From an uncultured Granulosicoccaceae bacterium (GTDB lineage Bacteria; Pseudomonadota; Gammaproteobacteria; Granulosicoccales; Granulosicoccaceae), in the NCBI GenBank assembly GCA_937927895.1, contig CALGKA010000093.1:1-40820 (forward strand): a stretch of DNA of 40,820 nt, read 5' to 3'. This document shows positions 1 through 8,356 of the stretch, one piece after another (the first letter of the stretch is position 1; the number at the start of each line of letters is the position of its first letter). The notes beneath the pieces are model-generated. The model was not told where the DNA came from, searched no databases, and saw only the letters and a program-made list of their open reading frames with translations. The position numbers were made by a program, and so were the translations under genes.

Positions 1-52
1 CGTCCATAAACAACGCTACTGCGGACCACCCAGGACACGTGATCTTTCGCCG

Positions 53-95
53 ACCCTATATAGTTATTTAGAATGACTAAACGCCTATATAGGGT
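53..95. repeat. Long two-tier palindromic hairpin
   Basis: ACCCTATATAG (53-63) is the exact reverse complement of CTATATAGGGT (85-95). Between them TTTAG (67-71) pairs with CTAAA (77-81) around the loop AATGA, leaving a 3x3 internal loop. The whole is a 43-base hairpin with 16 perfect pairs. It may be a bidirectional terminator for alkB and an off-window gene, but there is no clear T-run after it. The pairing is certain; the role is not. Confidence 0.6.
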
Positions 96-182
96 ATGCA
101 AAATCTCACGCACCTGAATGATCCTCGCTACGCGCTGTTTAAAGACGGACACTACCTAAGTTTATTAGCAGGCAATAGTTAA
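96..182 (+). other. 28-codon open frame after the hairpin
   Basis: ATG at 96 runs to TAA at 180-182, encoding 28 residues (begins MQNLTHLNDPRYALF). An in-frame TAG lies two codons upstream, so it is not the end of a larger frame. No properly spaced Shine-Dalgarno sequence is visible; the GGG before it is too close. It could be a leader peptide, a gene remnant or chance. I recognise nothing in it. Confidence 0.15.
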
Positions 183-226
183 AAAACTTTGGCCAATTGC
201 AATCTCAGCATTTCCAAACAAGCCGC

Positions 227-814
227 TTATTCGATTAGCCTAAAAGTAAGGTTTATTCTGGATTGCAGTGATCGGGTAGTTTTAGGTACTGCATGTTGCC
301 AAAGAGTTTGAGTTTCTCCAAGCATCACGAGTAAGCTGCTGTCTTCAAGTAGCAAGCTATGCTTATTGGATTTGTTGGACTTCTCGCGCAGCACGAACTT
401 TCTTGAGTCTCCAAAACTAAGTGACGCTATCTGTGGATTGATTCCGAGGCTGGCTTCATCGTCACTGTGCCAGCCCATTGAGTCGCGTCCATCGCGATAC
501 CAGTTTATCAGTACGCTGTTAAAACTGTGCCCGGTAGTTTTTTCTATTCTCGTTTTTAAGTGTTTGAGTTCGGGTGTCCACGGTTTCGGTTTGAAATAAG
601 TTCCAGAATAGCCGTAGCCTCGCTCACCGTACCAAGCATTTAGACGAGGGATGAGCACTTGTTTACCAAACATGTTGATACTTGATTGAATCCAATCAAG
701 CTCTTGCGTCCAGAGGTTTATAAGTTCCGCTGATTCGGTGCTATCGATATAGCTTGGGTAGTAGTGAATTTCAGCGCTCGGACCAAGTGTGGTTACAAAG
801 GGTGGGGTGGTCAT
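227..814 (-). CDS. AlkB-family 2-oxoglutarate/Fe(II) dioxygenase
   Basis: Likely removes alkyl groups from damaged nucleic-acid bases by oxidative dealkylation, with 2-oxoglutarate, O2 and Fe(II). The 195-residue protein carries the double-stranded beta-helix signature: iron ligands H116 and D118 (WHSDDE) and H174 (WQHAVPK), and the 2-oxoglutarate arginines in RINLTFR (R186, R192). Length and the NWYRDGRDSMGWHSD motif fit the eukaryotic ALKBH2/3-like bacterial branch rather than E. coli AlkB itself. It is the last gene of a minus-strand operon, two bases downstream of sir2. No adaptive-response regulator (Ada) is nearby. The family assignment is firm; the substrate (DNA or RNA) is inferred. 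Confidence 0.93.
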   Translation of the reverse strand: MTTPPFVTTLGPSAEIHYYPSYIDSTESAELINLWTQELDWIQSSINMFGKQVLIPRLNAWYGERGYGYSGTYFKPKPWTPELKHLKTRIEKTTGHSFNSVLINWYRDGRDSMGWHSDDEASLGINPQIASLSFGDSRKFVLREKSNKSNKHSLLLEDSSLLVMLGETQTLWQHAVPKTTRSLQSRINLTFRLIE

Positions 815-816
815 AG

Positions 817-1641
817 TTAAAGCGCCCGTAAGGCTGACAGTGCTGCTGCAAGCTCACCGTTGTACTTGATTGTCGCAATATCGTCAGCGCGGGTGACGCC
901 GTTGTTAATCACCACTATGGGTATGGCGTTTTCTTTGGCTGCTCGACAAAATCGGTAGCCCGAGAACACCATTAAAGAAGTCCCTATACAAATTAGCAGT
1001 TTGCTTTGAAGTAGTTTGTCCATGCAGTGCTGTACGCGCTCTTTTGGCACGTTATCGCCAAAGAAAACCACATTTGGTTTTAGTATTCCATCGCAATGGC
1101 TGCAATTGACGATTTTGAATTTCTGAATATCGGCGTTTGCTATTTGTGCATCGCCATCTGGCGCTGGTGCAAATTCAACTGATTGAAAGTCTGGGTTGGC
1201 TTGTTGCAGCCTTAGCTGTAATGCTTGTCTAGGACTTATATCGCCACAGCTTAAGCAGATAACCTCTGACAGGCTGCCGTGCAGTGGAATAGCTTCACTG
1301 CTGCCGGCAGCTTGGTGTAGCCCGTCAACGTTTTGGGTGATAATCGTTGCGATTTGCTGTTGTTGTTCAAGCGCTGCAAGATCCACATGTGCAGAATTGG
1401 GTTGTGCGCGTGAGAAAAGTGGCCATCCGAAATAACTTCTGCACCAGTAACGTTGCCTAACACTGGATTGTGCTCTGAATTCTGGTCCTTCTACAGGCTT
1501 GCTGTGCACCCAGTTGCCTTCGCTATTGCGATAAACAGGTAAGCCAGAAGAGACACTGATACCAGCACCAGTAAGCACCGTGGCAGGGTGGTTCTGGCGC
1601 AATAGCCGTTGTAGGTCAGCGAATTGATCAGTTACTTGCAT
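817..1641 (-). CDS. Sir2-family NAD-dependent protein deacylase
   Basis: A sirtuin that would remove acetyl or related acyl groups from lysines using NAD+. In 274 residues it shows the NAD motif GAGIS (25-29), the TQNVDGLH motif (102-109), catalytic H121 (LHGS), a zinc ribbon with cysteines C129/C132 and C180/C183, and the late CIGTSL motif (218-223). It resembles the longer bacterial class with an enlarged zinc module and an insertion between the cysteine pairs, rather than CobB. It sits between the hydrolase (18-bp gap) and alkB (2-bp gap), so the three are probably co-transcribed. Acyl specificity cannot be read from the sequence. Confidence 0.93.
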   Translation of the reverse strand: MQVTDQFADLQRLLRQNHPATVLTGAGISVSSGLPVYRNSEGNWVHSKPVEGPEFRAQSSVRQRYWCRSYFGWPLFSRAQPNSAHVDLAALEQQQQIATIITQNVDGLHQAAGSSEAIPLHGSLSEVICLSCGDISPRQALQLRLQQANPDFQSVEFAPAPDGDAQIANADIQKFKIVNCSHCDGILKPNVVFFGDNVPKERVQHCMDKLLQSKLLICIGTSLMVFSGYRFCRAAKENAIPIVVINNGVTRADDIATIKYNGELAAALSALRAL

Positions 1642-1659
1642 AGTGCTTAAGCCTGCTGC

Positions 1660-3210
1660 TTACTTGAAACGCGTAATTCCGTCTTTGCAAGTGCTAAGTT
1701 CGGGCGGGGAGTCAAGGTTTACTGACGCAAAAAATTTCACTACGTTGTCGCGGATACAGTGACTTTGATACCAAACAGCGTGCCCCATACCTGCAATGAT
1801 TTGCGTGCTTGCATTGCTGAAATTATCAGCAGTGTTACTAAGGTCCTGGCGGCTTATTACAGGGTCTAGATCACCTGCTAGTAGTAGCGTACTGGCAGTG
1901 AATAGTTTGTCTGTTTTAATTTTGTTGCTGTGGCCTACATTGAGTTGCTTACAGATTTGTCTCTCTTGCTGTAGGGCAAGTTTTGTCTCGGTAGAAAATT
2001 GCGCGGCATGGGTGGGGTATTTTGTTAAGTAAGCTTCTTCAAGTGGTGTTCGTTCTTTGCAGTGAATTGCCCAGCTAAGGCCGACAGCATAATCAAGGTC
2101 TGTGCCACTGTACCAGTAGTCCTCTGCGAATGTTTCTAAATGGCGAACCCGACCTTTGTGTAGTTGATCAATAATATTGGGAATATTGGCTATAGCGTGG
2201 TTGCTATACGCTGCAGTAATAAATATATCGAGCAGTGTAGTATCGCTTACGATTAACTCTATATTTTTCAGTGTGGTCTCTGTGTCGTTATAGGCTTTGA
2301 TTGTCACTTGATAGGGGGATTCGGAAGCGCGATCTAATACAGTATTAAATTTCTTTTTTATGTCGGGGTGTTTTTTATTGCATCGCCTGGTTTTTTCACA
2401 CAATGATAATATTCTGTAAATAGCCGCTTTTGATGACTCCATGGTATAGGGTTGTTGGTAGTCAATCGGCACAGGAGAATCTAAAACAATGCGGTCAAAC
2501 GTTTGTGGTTGTAGTATTTCAATTGCCTGCGCAATAACCGTGGCGTAAGAGGTCGCAAGTGTGCTCCACGAGGTATACGCAAGTGAATTAATGATGCTGA
2601 GAAAGTCTTCCGCTGACTGATAAGTATCAAAATCAGTTAATGAATGTTTCTCATGTTGCAGTCTTTCATTGCAGCGGCCAATGGCATCTGTGTAGCTTGC
2701 TATTTCCTGGGCAAAAGTTTGTGTGTGTGTAATGGCATGCTTGAATGCATTGACTGTTTCAGTGCAGCGCAAATTGGGTTTTGCATAACCGGCACCACGC
2801 TGATCAACAATGACGATATCAAAGCCCGCTGCACGTAAATCGTTGTAGGCTTGTAGGTAAGCACCTTCGGAATATTGATAGCCAAATCCCATTGTGCCAC
2901 CCGGGCCGCCACCCCCGGGTATTAATATCGCTTTGTCTGACGCACCGGGCGATAGGGATTGTGTTTGCCCTGCAATCACAATGGGCAGTGTGATGGTCTG
3001 ATCAGAAGGCGCACTGTGGTCGACGGGCAGTTCAATAAAACCACAGATGATTCTGTTAGAGCTTTCGCTGATAAAATCCAGGCAATCTGCTTTTTGTATT
3101 GTTGGCGTGCGAATCGTGGTTGGCGCGTTTGATGTGTCCGCCAATACGTTGCTGGCAACCAGCGAAATAAAAACTTGAATTAATAAGCGGAACTGCCTGG
3201 CAAGTGTCAA
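1660..3210 (-). CDS. Secreted alpha/beta hydrolase, S33 peptidase-like
   Basis: A 516-residue protein with an N-terminal signal peptide (about 1-24, ending near VLA-DT). The fold resembles tripeptidyl/prolyl aminopeptidases of family S33: an oxyanion-loop GGGGPGG (100-106), VDQRGAG (135-141), late GDLDP aspartate and GMGHAVW histidine. The nucleophile elbow is odd: the usual G-G-S-Y-G is A-T-S-Y-A with S221 as the candidate. Cysteine-rich, as expected for an exported protein. The start is TTG, chosen because GAGG lies six bases upstream and no ATG follows until after the catalytic loop. First gene of the operon with sir2 and alkB. Peptidase versus esterase activity is open. Confidence 0.85.
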   Translation of the reverse strand: MTLARQFRLLIQVFISLVASNVLADTSNAPTTIRTPTIQKADCLDFISESSNRIICGFIELPVDHSAPSDQTITLPIVIAGQTQSLSPGASDKAILIPGGGGPGGTMGFGYQYSEGAYLQAYNDLRAAGFDIVIVDQRGAGYAKPNLRCTETVNAFKHAITHTQTFAQEIASYTDAIGRCNERLQHEKHSLTDFDTYQSAEDFLSIINSLAYTSWSTLATSYATVIAQAIEILQPQTFDRIVLDSPVPIDYQQPYTMESSKAAIYRILSLCEKTRRCNKKHPDIKKKFNTVLDRASESPYQVTIKAYNDTETTLKNIELIVSDTTLLDIFITAAYSNHAIANIPNIIDQLHKGRVRHLETFAEDYWYSGTDLDYAVGLSWAIHCKERTPLEEAYLTKYPTHAAQFSTETKLALQQERQICKQLNVGHSNKIKTDKLFTASTLLLAGDLDPVISRQDLSNTADNFSNASTQIIAGMGHAVWYQSHCIRDNVVKFFASVNLDSPPELSTCKDGITRFK

Positions 3211-3467
3211 AAAAAACCTCGGGATTAGATCGAAGAAATTGCGGGTTGTAGTGCCACAACTTATTTGAGAGAGAATTTAAACATAGCTGAGTCGGTGTCG
3301 ATAAGTCTATAGTGGATAACGAAAATTTGTATTCCGCAACCCCAGACGTCTGTCGGAAGGTGTTGGTAGTTTGTGCACCTGTGCATTATTACATCGACAG
3401 TTCATATTGCATTTGTCAGCGGCCATTATTGGCGCCATTACTGACCTAGAATTTTTGAGAGTTCCTG

Positions 3468-5624
3468 TTGAATCCACAGTTTGAAGTGCTACCGGGATAC
3501 CACCATACTCTTGGCGCCAATTGGGATGGCGCAGGTGTTAACTTTGCAATTTTCTCAGCCCATGCTGAACGTGTGGAGCTTTGCATATACGATACTTCAG
3601 GTAAGCGTGAACGTGAACGCATTACATTGCCTGAATGCACAGAACAGATCTGGCACGGTTATGTGCCGGGCATAGTACCTGGTGACTGCTACGGTTACCG
3701 TGTTTATGGTCCGTATGATCCCGCCAATGGGCATCGCTTTAATCCTAATAAATTACTGGTCGATCCATACGCCAAGCAGCTGATTGGTAGTATTAAGTGG
3801 TCAGATGCACATTTGGGTTATCGTGCTAATAGTCCACGCGAGGATCTATCTTTTGATCGGCGTGATAACTCGCGTGCTATGCCTAAGTGTGTGGTGATTG
3901 ATCCGGCTTACACGTGGGGCGATGATAAGCGCCCGCTTATACATCCTTCTGATAGTGTAATCTATGAAGCCCACGTGCGCGGCATGACGATAAAACACGA
4001 AGCGCTAGATCAATCAATCCGTGGAAGCTATGCAGGGCTTGGTGACAAGCACATCATTCAGTATTTAAAGTCTCTGGGTGTCACATCAGTTGAGTTAATG
4101 CCGATCCACCATTTTGTAGATGATAGATTCCTGGTTGATAAAAACTTATCTAACTACTGGGGCTACAGCACGCTTAATTTTTTTGCACCAGAGCAACGAT
4201 ATTTCTCCGGTGCATCATCTGGCCGCACAATGGCTAAGTCTGGTGGCAATCTAAACGAAATTAAGCAAATGGTGCGTAAGCTCCATGATGCAGGGATAGA
4301 AGTAATTCTTGATGTTGTTTATAACCACACCTGTGAAGGGGATCATCGCGGCCCGAGCTTGTCTTTTAAGGGCATTGATAACAGCTCTTATTACAGGTTA
4401 TTGAACGATAACAAGCGCTATTACCTTAATGATACTGGCTGTGGCAATACGCTTAATGTTAATCACCCGAGAGTTTTACAGATGGTGATGGATAGCTTGC
4501 GCTATTGGGTCACTGATATGCACGTTGATGGTTTTCGATTCGATTTGGCAACCTCTCTGGCCCGTGACGAGCAGGGTTATAATGATCGGTCAGCATTCTT
4601 AAGTGCTGTAGGGCAAGATCCCTTGTTGAGTCAGGTAAAGCTTTATGCAGAGCCGTGGGACATTGGCCCGGGTGGCTATCAGTTGGGTAAGTTTCCCGCT
4701 GGTTGGTCTGAGTGGAACGACCAATACCGAGATACTGTTAGGCGCTATTGGCGCGGCGATGACAGTGTGTTGCCTCGGTTTGCAGGCTCAGTGTTTGGCT
4801 CTAGTGACGTATTTAATCACAGCGGTCGCGGTGCTTGGTCGAGTGTAAACTTTGTTACCACTCATGATGGTTACACGCTTGCGGATGTTGTCTCCTATCG
4901 AGAGCGACACAACGAAGCCAACGGTGAAGATAACCGTGATGGTCACAATGCTAACTACAGTGACAATTACGGCGTAGAGGGGCACACTGACGACCCTTCA
5001 GTCAATGAATATCGAAATCTGCAGCGTCGCAACATGATTGCTACAGTGATGTTATCTCAAGGTGTACCGATGTTACTGGCAGGGGATGAGATAGGTAAAA
5101 CTCAAGGCGGCAACAACAACGCCTACTGCCAGGATAACGAGATCAATTGGATTGATTGGTCACAGGTGGAGAAAGATGCCGAGTTTCTATCTTTTGTAAA
5201 ATTGGCTATAGCGCTGAGAAAATCACAGCCATTATTGCGTCTGCGAAAATTTGTCGGTAATGATGATCAAGTCAAAGTGACATGGTGTGATCCCAGTGGT
5301 AGCCCAATGACGGATCATCAATGGGGTGAGTCATTTGCTAAGTGTGTTTCTGTTTTGCTTGAAGCGAATGTACCGGAAACAAGTGCTGAAGTGCAGGGAT
5401 CGCCAGCAGAACTATTGTCCGAACTAAGGCCTGCATCAAAGTTATTAATAGTTTTCAATGCCAGCAAAGAGCAGGTAAACATACACTTTCCCAAGGAGTC
5501 CGGGGTCATTGAGTGGCAATGTCAGCTCGATACCGCAAACCCTGGCCCTATAAAAGCAGCGCCAGTTGCCGACAACTTTATGATGGCAGCAAGTGCGCTA
5601 GTGGTTTATGCGCCTGCATTTTAG
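3468..5624 (+). CDS. glgX: Glycogen debranching enzyme GlgX
   Basis: Hydrolyses alpha-1,6 branch points of the limit dextrin left by glycogen phosphorylase (isoamylase-type, GH13). The 718-residue protein starts with a CBM48-like domain (about 10-100), then a (beta/alpha)8 domain with nucleophile D359 (DGFRFDLA), acid/base E395 (AEPWD) and stabilising D467 (THDG), then a C-terminal beta domain. It is longer than E. coli GlgX because of inserts in the C-terminal part. The start is TTG at 3468, with GAGAG a few bases upstream; the next residues (NPQFEVLPGY) already belong to the conserved N-terminus. It is followed 80 bases later by glgP on the same strand, so joint expression is likely. Confidence 0.95.
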   Translation: MNPQFEVLPGYHHTLGANWDGAGVNFAIFSAHAERVELCIYDTSGKRERERITLPECTEQIWHGYVPGIVPGDCYGYRVYGPYDPANGHRFNPNKLLVDPYAKQLIGSIKWSDAHLGYRANSPREDLSFDRRDNSRAMPKCVVIDPAYTWGDDKRPLIHPSDSVIYEAHVRGMTIKHEALDQSIRGSYAGLGDKHIIQYLKSLGVTSVELMPIHHFVDDRFLVDKNLSNYWGYSTLNFFAPEQRYFSGASSGRTMAKSGGNLNEIKQMVRKLHDAGIEVILDVVYNHTCEGDHRGPSLSFKGIDNSSYYRLLNDNKRYYLNDTGCGNTLNVNHPRVLQMVMDSLRYWVTDMHVDGFRFDLATSLARDEQGYNDRSAFLSAVGQDPLLSQVKLYAEPWDIGPGGYQLGKFPAGWSEWNDQYRDTVRRYWRGDDSVLPRFAGSVFGSSDVFNHSGRGAWSSVNFVTTHDGYTLADVVSYRERHNEANGEDNRDGHNANYSDNYGVEGHTDDPSVNEYRNLQRRNMIATVMLSQGVPMLLAGDEIGKTQGGNNNAYCQDNEINWIDWSQVEKDAEFLSFVKLAIALRKSQPLLRLRKFVGNDDQVKVTWCDPSGSPMTDHQWGESFAKCVSVLLEANVPETSAEVQGSPAELLSELRPASKLLIVFNASKEQVNIHFPKESGVIEWQCQLDTANPGPIKAAPVADNFMMAASALVVYAPAF

Positions 5625-5704
5625 TATGTGCGGTGAACTGTGAACTGGTTTTATGTGCTTACTAGCGGAACTAACAGAAATTCAGATTGTTTGAGTATTA
5701 ATCA

Positions 5705-8161
5705 ATGAAAAAAGTGCAAGCATTACCCCCATTGGGGATGGACAAAGCGGCGATTGATCAAGATTTCAGACGTCACCTGGGTCACACTCTGGGAAGCGTT
5801 GAAGCAGAAGCTGAGTCACGCGAGCTCTATGAAGCGCTAGCGCTGTCTGTGCGTGATCGTCTAATGGAGCGCTGGAAAGCCACGCGAGTCGCGCACGAAA
5901 CGAGTGGCAACAAGCGCGCATATTACTTGTCACTAGAGTTCTTAATGGGTCGTGCATTGGGTAATGCCATGCTCAATCTAGATATGGAAAAATCGGTTAA
6001 AGAAGCGCTCTATGAATATGGTTTAGCACTTGAAGATATCGAAAATGAAGAAGCCGATGCTGGTCTGGGTAATGGTGGACTCGGGCGTTTGGCGGCGTGT
6101 TTCCTGGATAGCTGCGCCACACTGAATCTTCCAGTAGTGGGTTACGGCATTCGCTATGAATACGGTATGTTCCGCCAAGAGATACAAGATGGCGCTCAAG
6201 TAGAAGAACCAGATCATTGGTTGCGAAACAGCTATGTTTGGGAAGTACAGCGCCCGCAAGATACCCGGCATGTGAAGTTTGGCGGTCGAAGTGAATTCTA
6301 TGTTGATTCTAATGGTGCCTCACGTGTGCGTTGGGTGGATACTGAAATTGTGCTGGCGGTACCTCATGATACGGCGATCCCGGGTTATGAAAATGAAACC
6401 GTTAACACGTTAAGATTATGGAAGGCCGCGGCCTCTGATGCATTTGAATTAGGTGAGTTCAATGCGGGTCGGTATCCAGAGTCGGTAGCTAACAAAAATG
6501 AAGCGGAGCATATATCGATGGTGCTCTATCCGAATGACAGCAGCGAAAATGGCAAAGAGCTACGTCTTCGTCAGCAATATTTTCTAGCTTCTGCAAGCTT
6601 GCAAGATGTGCTTGCACAGTGGGTAAAAAATAACGGTGCGAACTTCGATAGTTTTGCAGAGAAGAATTGCTTTCAACTGAACGATACCCACCCGAGTGTT
6701 GCAGTAGCGGAGCTTATGCGCTTATTAATGGATGATTACGAGCTAAGCTGGGATAGAGCATGGGAAATCACCTCAAGCACAATGGCTTATACCAATCACA
6801 CTTTGCTGCCTGAAGCACTAGAGCGTTGGCCGGTTAGCTTGTTTAGAAAGCTGCTGCCAAGAGTGGTTGATATTATCTTTGAAATCAATGCACGCTTCCT
6901 ACAGCAGGTGGCTAAGAAATGGCCTGGTGATAATGAACGCCAGCGCCGGATGTCAATAATTGAAGAGGGACATGAGCCGCAGGTTAGAATGGCTTATCTT
7001 GCGATAGCAGGGAGTTTCTCTATTAACGGTGTTGCAGCACTTCACACTGAATTGCTTATTGATGGTTTGTTTCGCGATTTCTGTGAGTTGTGGCCACATA
7101 AATTTAACAATAAAACCAATGGTGTGACCCCAAGACGTTGGATTGCCTCTTGTAATCCTGAGTTGCGAGAATTGCTAGACAGCACTATTGGTGATCAATG
7201 GGTTACGCAACTTGATCAGCTTGATAAGTTAACAGACTCTGTTAATGATAAAAAATTCAGAGCTGACTGGAATCAAGTAAAGCTAAATAACAAGCAAAGG
7301 CTTGCACAATTAGTCAAGCAGGATTGCGGTGTTGAGTTTGATACCAACAGTATGTTTGATGTACAGGTAAAAAGAATTCACGAATATAAGCGCCAGTTGC
7401 TTAACTTATTGCACGTGGTGTATTTGTACAACCGTATCAAAAAGGGCCAAATTGATAACTGGACACCCAGGAGTGTATTGATAGGCGGCAAGGCGGCCCC
7501 CGGCTACGTAATGGCTAAACAGATCATTAAGCTCATTAGTAATGTAGCGCAGATGGTAAACAATGACCCTGATGTTGGCAGTAAGCTTAAGCTCGCGTTT
7601 TTCCCTAATTATAGGGTTACGGCCATGGAGGTTATTTGCGCAGGAACTGATTTATCTGAGCAAGTCTCAACTGCAGGTAAAGAAGCGTCTGGTACCGGCA
7701 ACATGAAGTTCATGATGAATGGTGCGGTTACTATCGGTACACTTGATGGCGCTAACATCGAGATCCGTGAAGAAGTCGGCGACGATAACTTCTTTTTGTT
7801 TGGTTTAACTGCGGCAGAGGTAGAGGCAACGCGGCCACACTACGATCCGCAATCTATAATTTCATCCGATGAAGAGTTCGCAGAAGTCATGGCGCTTCTT
7901 GATAGTGGTCATTTTAATCAATTTGAGCCGGGTATTTTTGATGCAGTAATCGCGACCATTCGCGATCCACAAGACCCGTGGATGACAGCGGCTGATTTCA
8001 GAACCTACGTTGATGCGCAAGAGCGTGCAGCGCAAGCTTATCTGGACACCGAACGGTGGACGACCATGAGCATATTGAATAGTGCTAAAAGTGGAAAGTT
8101 CTCGTCTGATCGAACGATTGCAGAGTACAATAAAGAGATCTGGAGACTCGCAGATAATTAG
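5705..8161 (+). CDS. glgP: Glycogen/maltodextrin phosphorylase GlgP
   Basis: Cleaves alpha-1,4-glucan with phosphate to glucose-1-phosphate; PLP enzyme of family GT35. The 818 residues match the usual family length. Motifs include LEFLMGRALGNAM and NGGLGRLAACFLDS near the N-terminus, and the PLP lysine K668 within EASGTGNMKFMMNGA, followed by IGTLDGANIEI. The protein acts in the cytoplasm directly upstream in the pathway of the neighbouring pgi (through phosphoglucomutase, not in this window). It is downstream of glgX in the same direction. A 9-bp hairpin lies about 100 bases after the stop. Biosynthetic genes glgA, glgB and glgC are not in the window. Confidence 0.97.
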   Translation: MKKVQALPPLGMDKAAIDQDFRRHLGHTLGSVEAEAESRELYEALALSVRDRLMERWKATRVAHETSGNKRAYYLSLEFLMGRALGNAMLNLDMEKSVKEALYEYGLALEDIENEEADAGLGNGGLGRLAACFLDSCATLNLPVVGYGIRYEYGMFRQEIQDGAQVEEPDHWLRNSYVWEVQRPQDTRHVKFGGRSEFYVDSNGASRVRWVDTEIVLAVPHDTAIPGYENETVNTLRLWKAAASDAFELGEFNAGRYPESVANKNEAEHISMVLYPNDSSENGKELRLRQQYFLASASLQDVLAQWVKNNGANFDSFAEKNCFQLNDTHPSVAVAELMRLLMDDYELSWDRAWEITSSTMAYTNHTLLPEALERWPVSLFRKLLPRVVDIIFEINARFLQQVAKKWPGDNERQRRMSIIEEGHEPQVRMAYLAIAGSFSINGVAALHTELLIDGLFRDFCELWPHKFNNKTNGVTPRRWIASCNPELRELLDSTIGDQWVTQLDQLDKLTDSVNDKKFRADWNQVKLNNKQRLAQLVKQDCGVEFDTNSMFDVQVKRIHEYKRQLLNLLHVVYLYNRIKKGQIDNWTPRSVLIGGKAAPGYVMAKQIIKLISNVAQMVNNDPDVGSKLKLAFFPNYRVTAMEVICAGTDLSEQVSTAGKEASGTGNMKFMMNGAVTIGTLDGANIEIREEVGDDNFFLFGLTAAEVEATRPHYDPQSIISSDEEFAEVMALLDSGHFNQFEPGIFDAVIATIRDPQDPWMTAADFRTYVDAQERAAQAYLDTERWTTMSILNSAKSGKFSSDRTIAEYNKEIWRLADN

Positions 8162-8167
8162 CTGATG

Positions 8168-8287
8168 TTAGCCGGCAGGCAAGCAGCATAGCCGTAGTTG
8201 AAATACCACGGTAATATAAGTAGCAGCTAAGGCTGCGGCACCAAAAGCAATAAAAATATGGCGAACAGTAGAGATACTGTTCGTCAT
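8168..8287 (-). CDS. Possible 39-residue single-helix membrane peptide
   Basis: ATG at 8287 to stop at 8168 on the strand opposite glgP and pgi. The peptide begins MTNSISTVRHIFIAFGAAAL and has one hydrophobic stretch (about residues 10-29), so it would be a small inner-membrane peptide. No convincing Shine-Dalgarno site is visible, and the 9-bp hairpin at 8262-8283 lies inside its first codons. The frame could be accidental. I do not recognise a family. Confidence 0.2.
   Translation of the reverse strand: MTNSISTVRHIFIAFGAAALAATYITVVFQLRLCCLPAG
8262..8283. terminator. Hairpin between glgP and pgi
   Basis: CGAACAGTA (8262-8270) pairs perfectly with TACTGTTCG (8275-8283) around a GAGA tetraloop. 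On the plus strand it is followed by TCATTTT, on the minus strand by a T-rich tract after CCATA. Neither tail is a clean T-run, so it may be a weak terminator, an mRNA-stabilising stem at the glgP 3' end, or a processing site that separates glgP from pgi. Confidence 0.45.
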
Positions 8288-8356
8288 TTTGCATTCTGGG
8301 TTATTATTCTCTGAGTAATTATTTAATACAAATACTATTGTTATGGGACAGACGTA

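Noticed and set aside
1196..1463. Frames inside sir2 and other genes on alternate frames
   Set aside because: Shadows of well-supported genes; no start signals or recognisable products.
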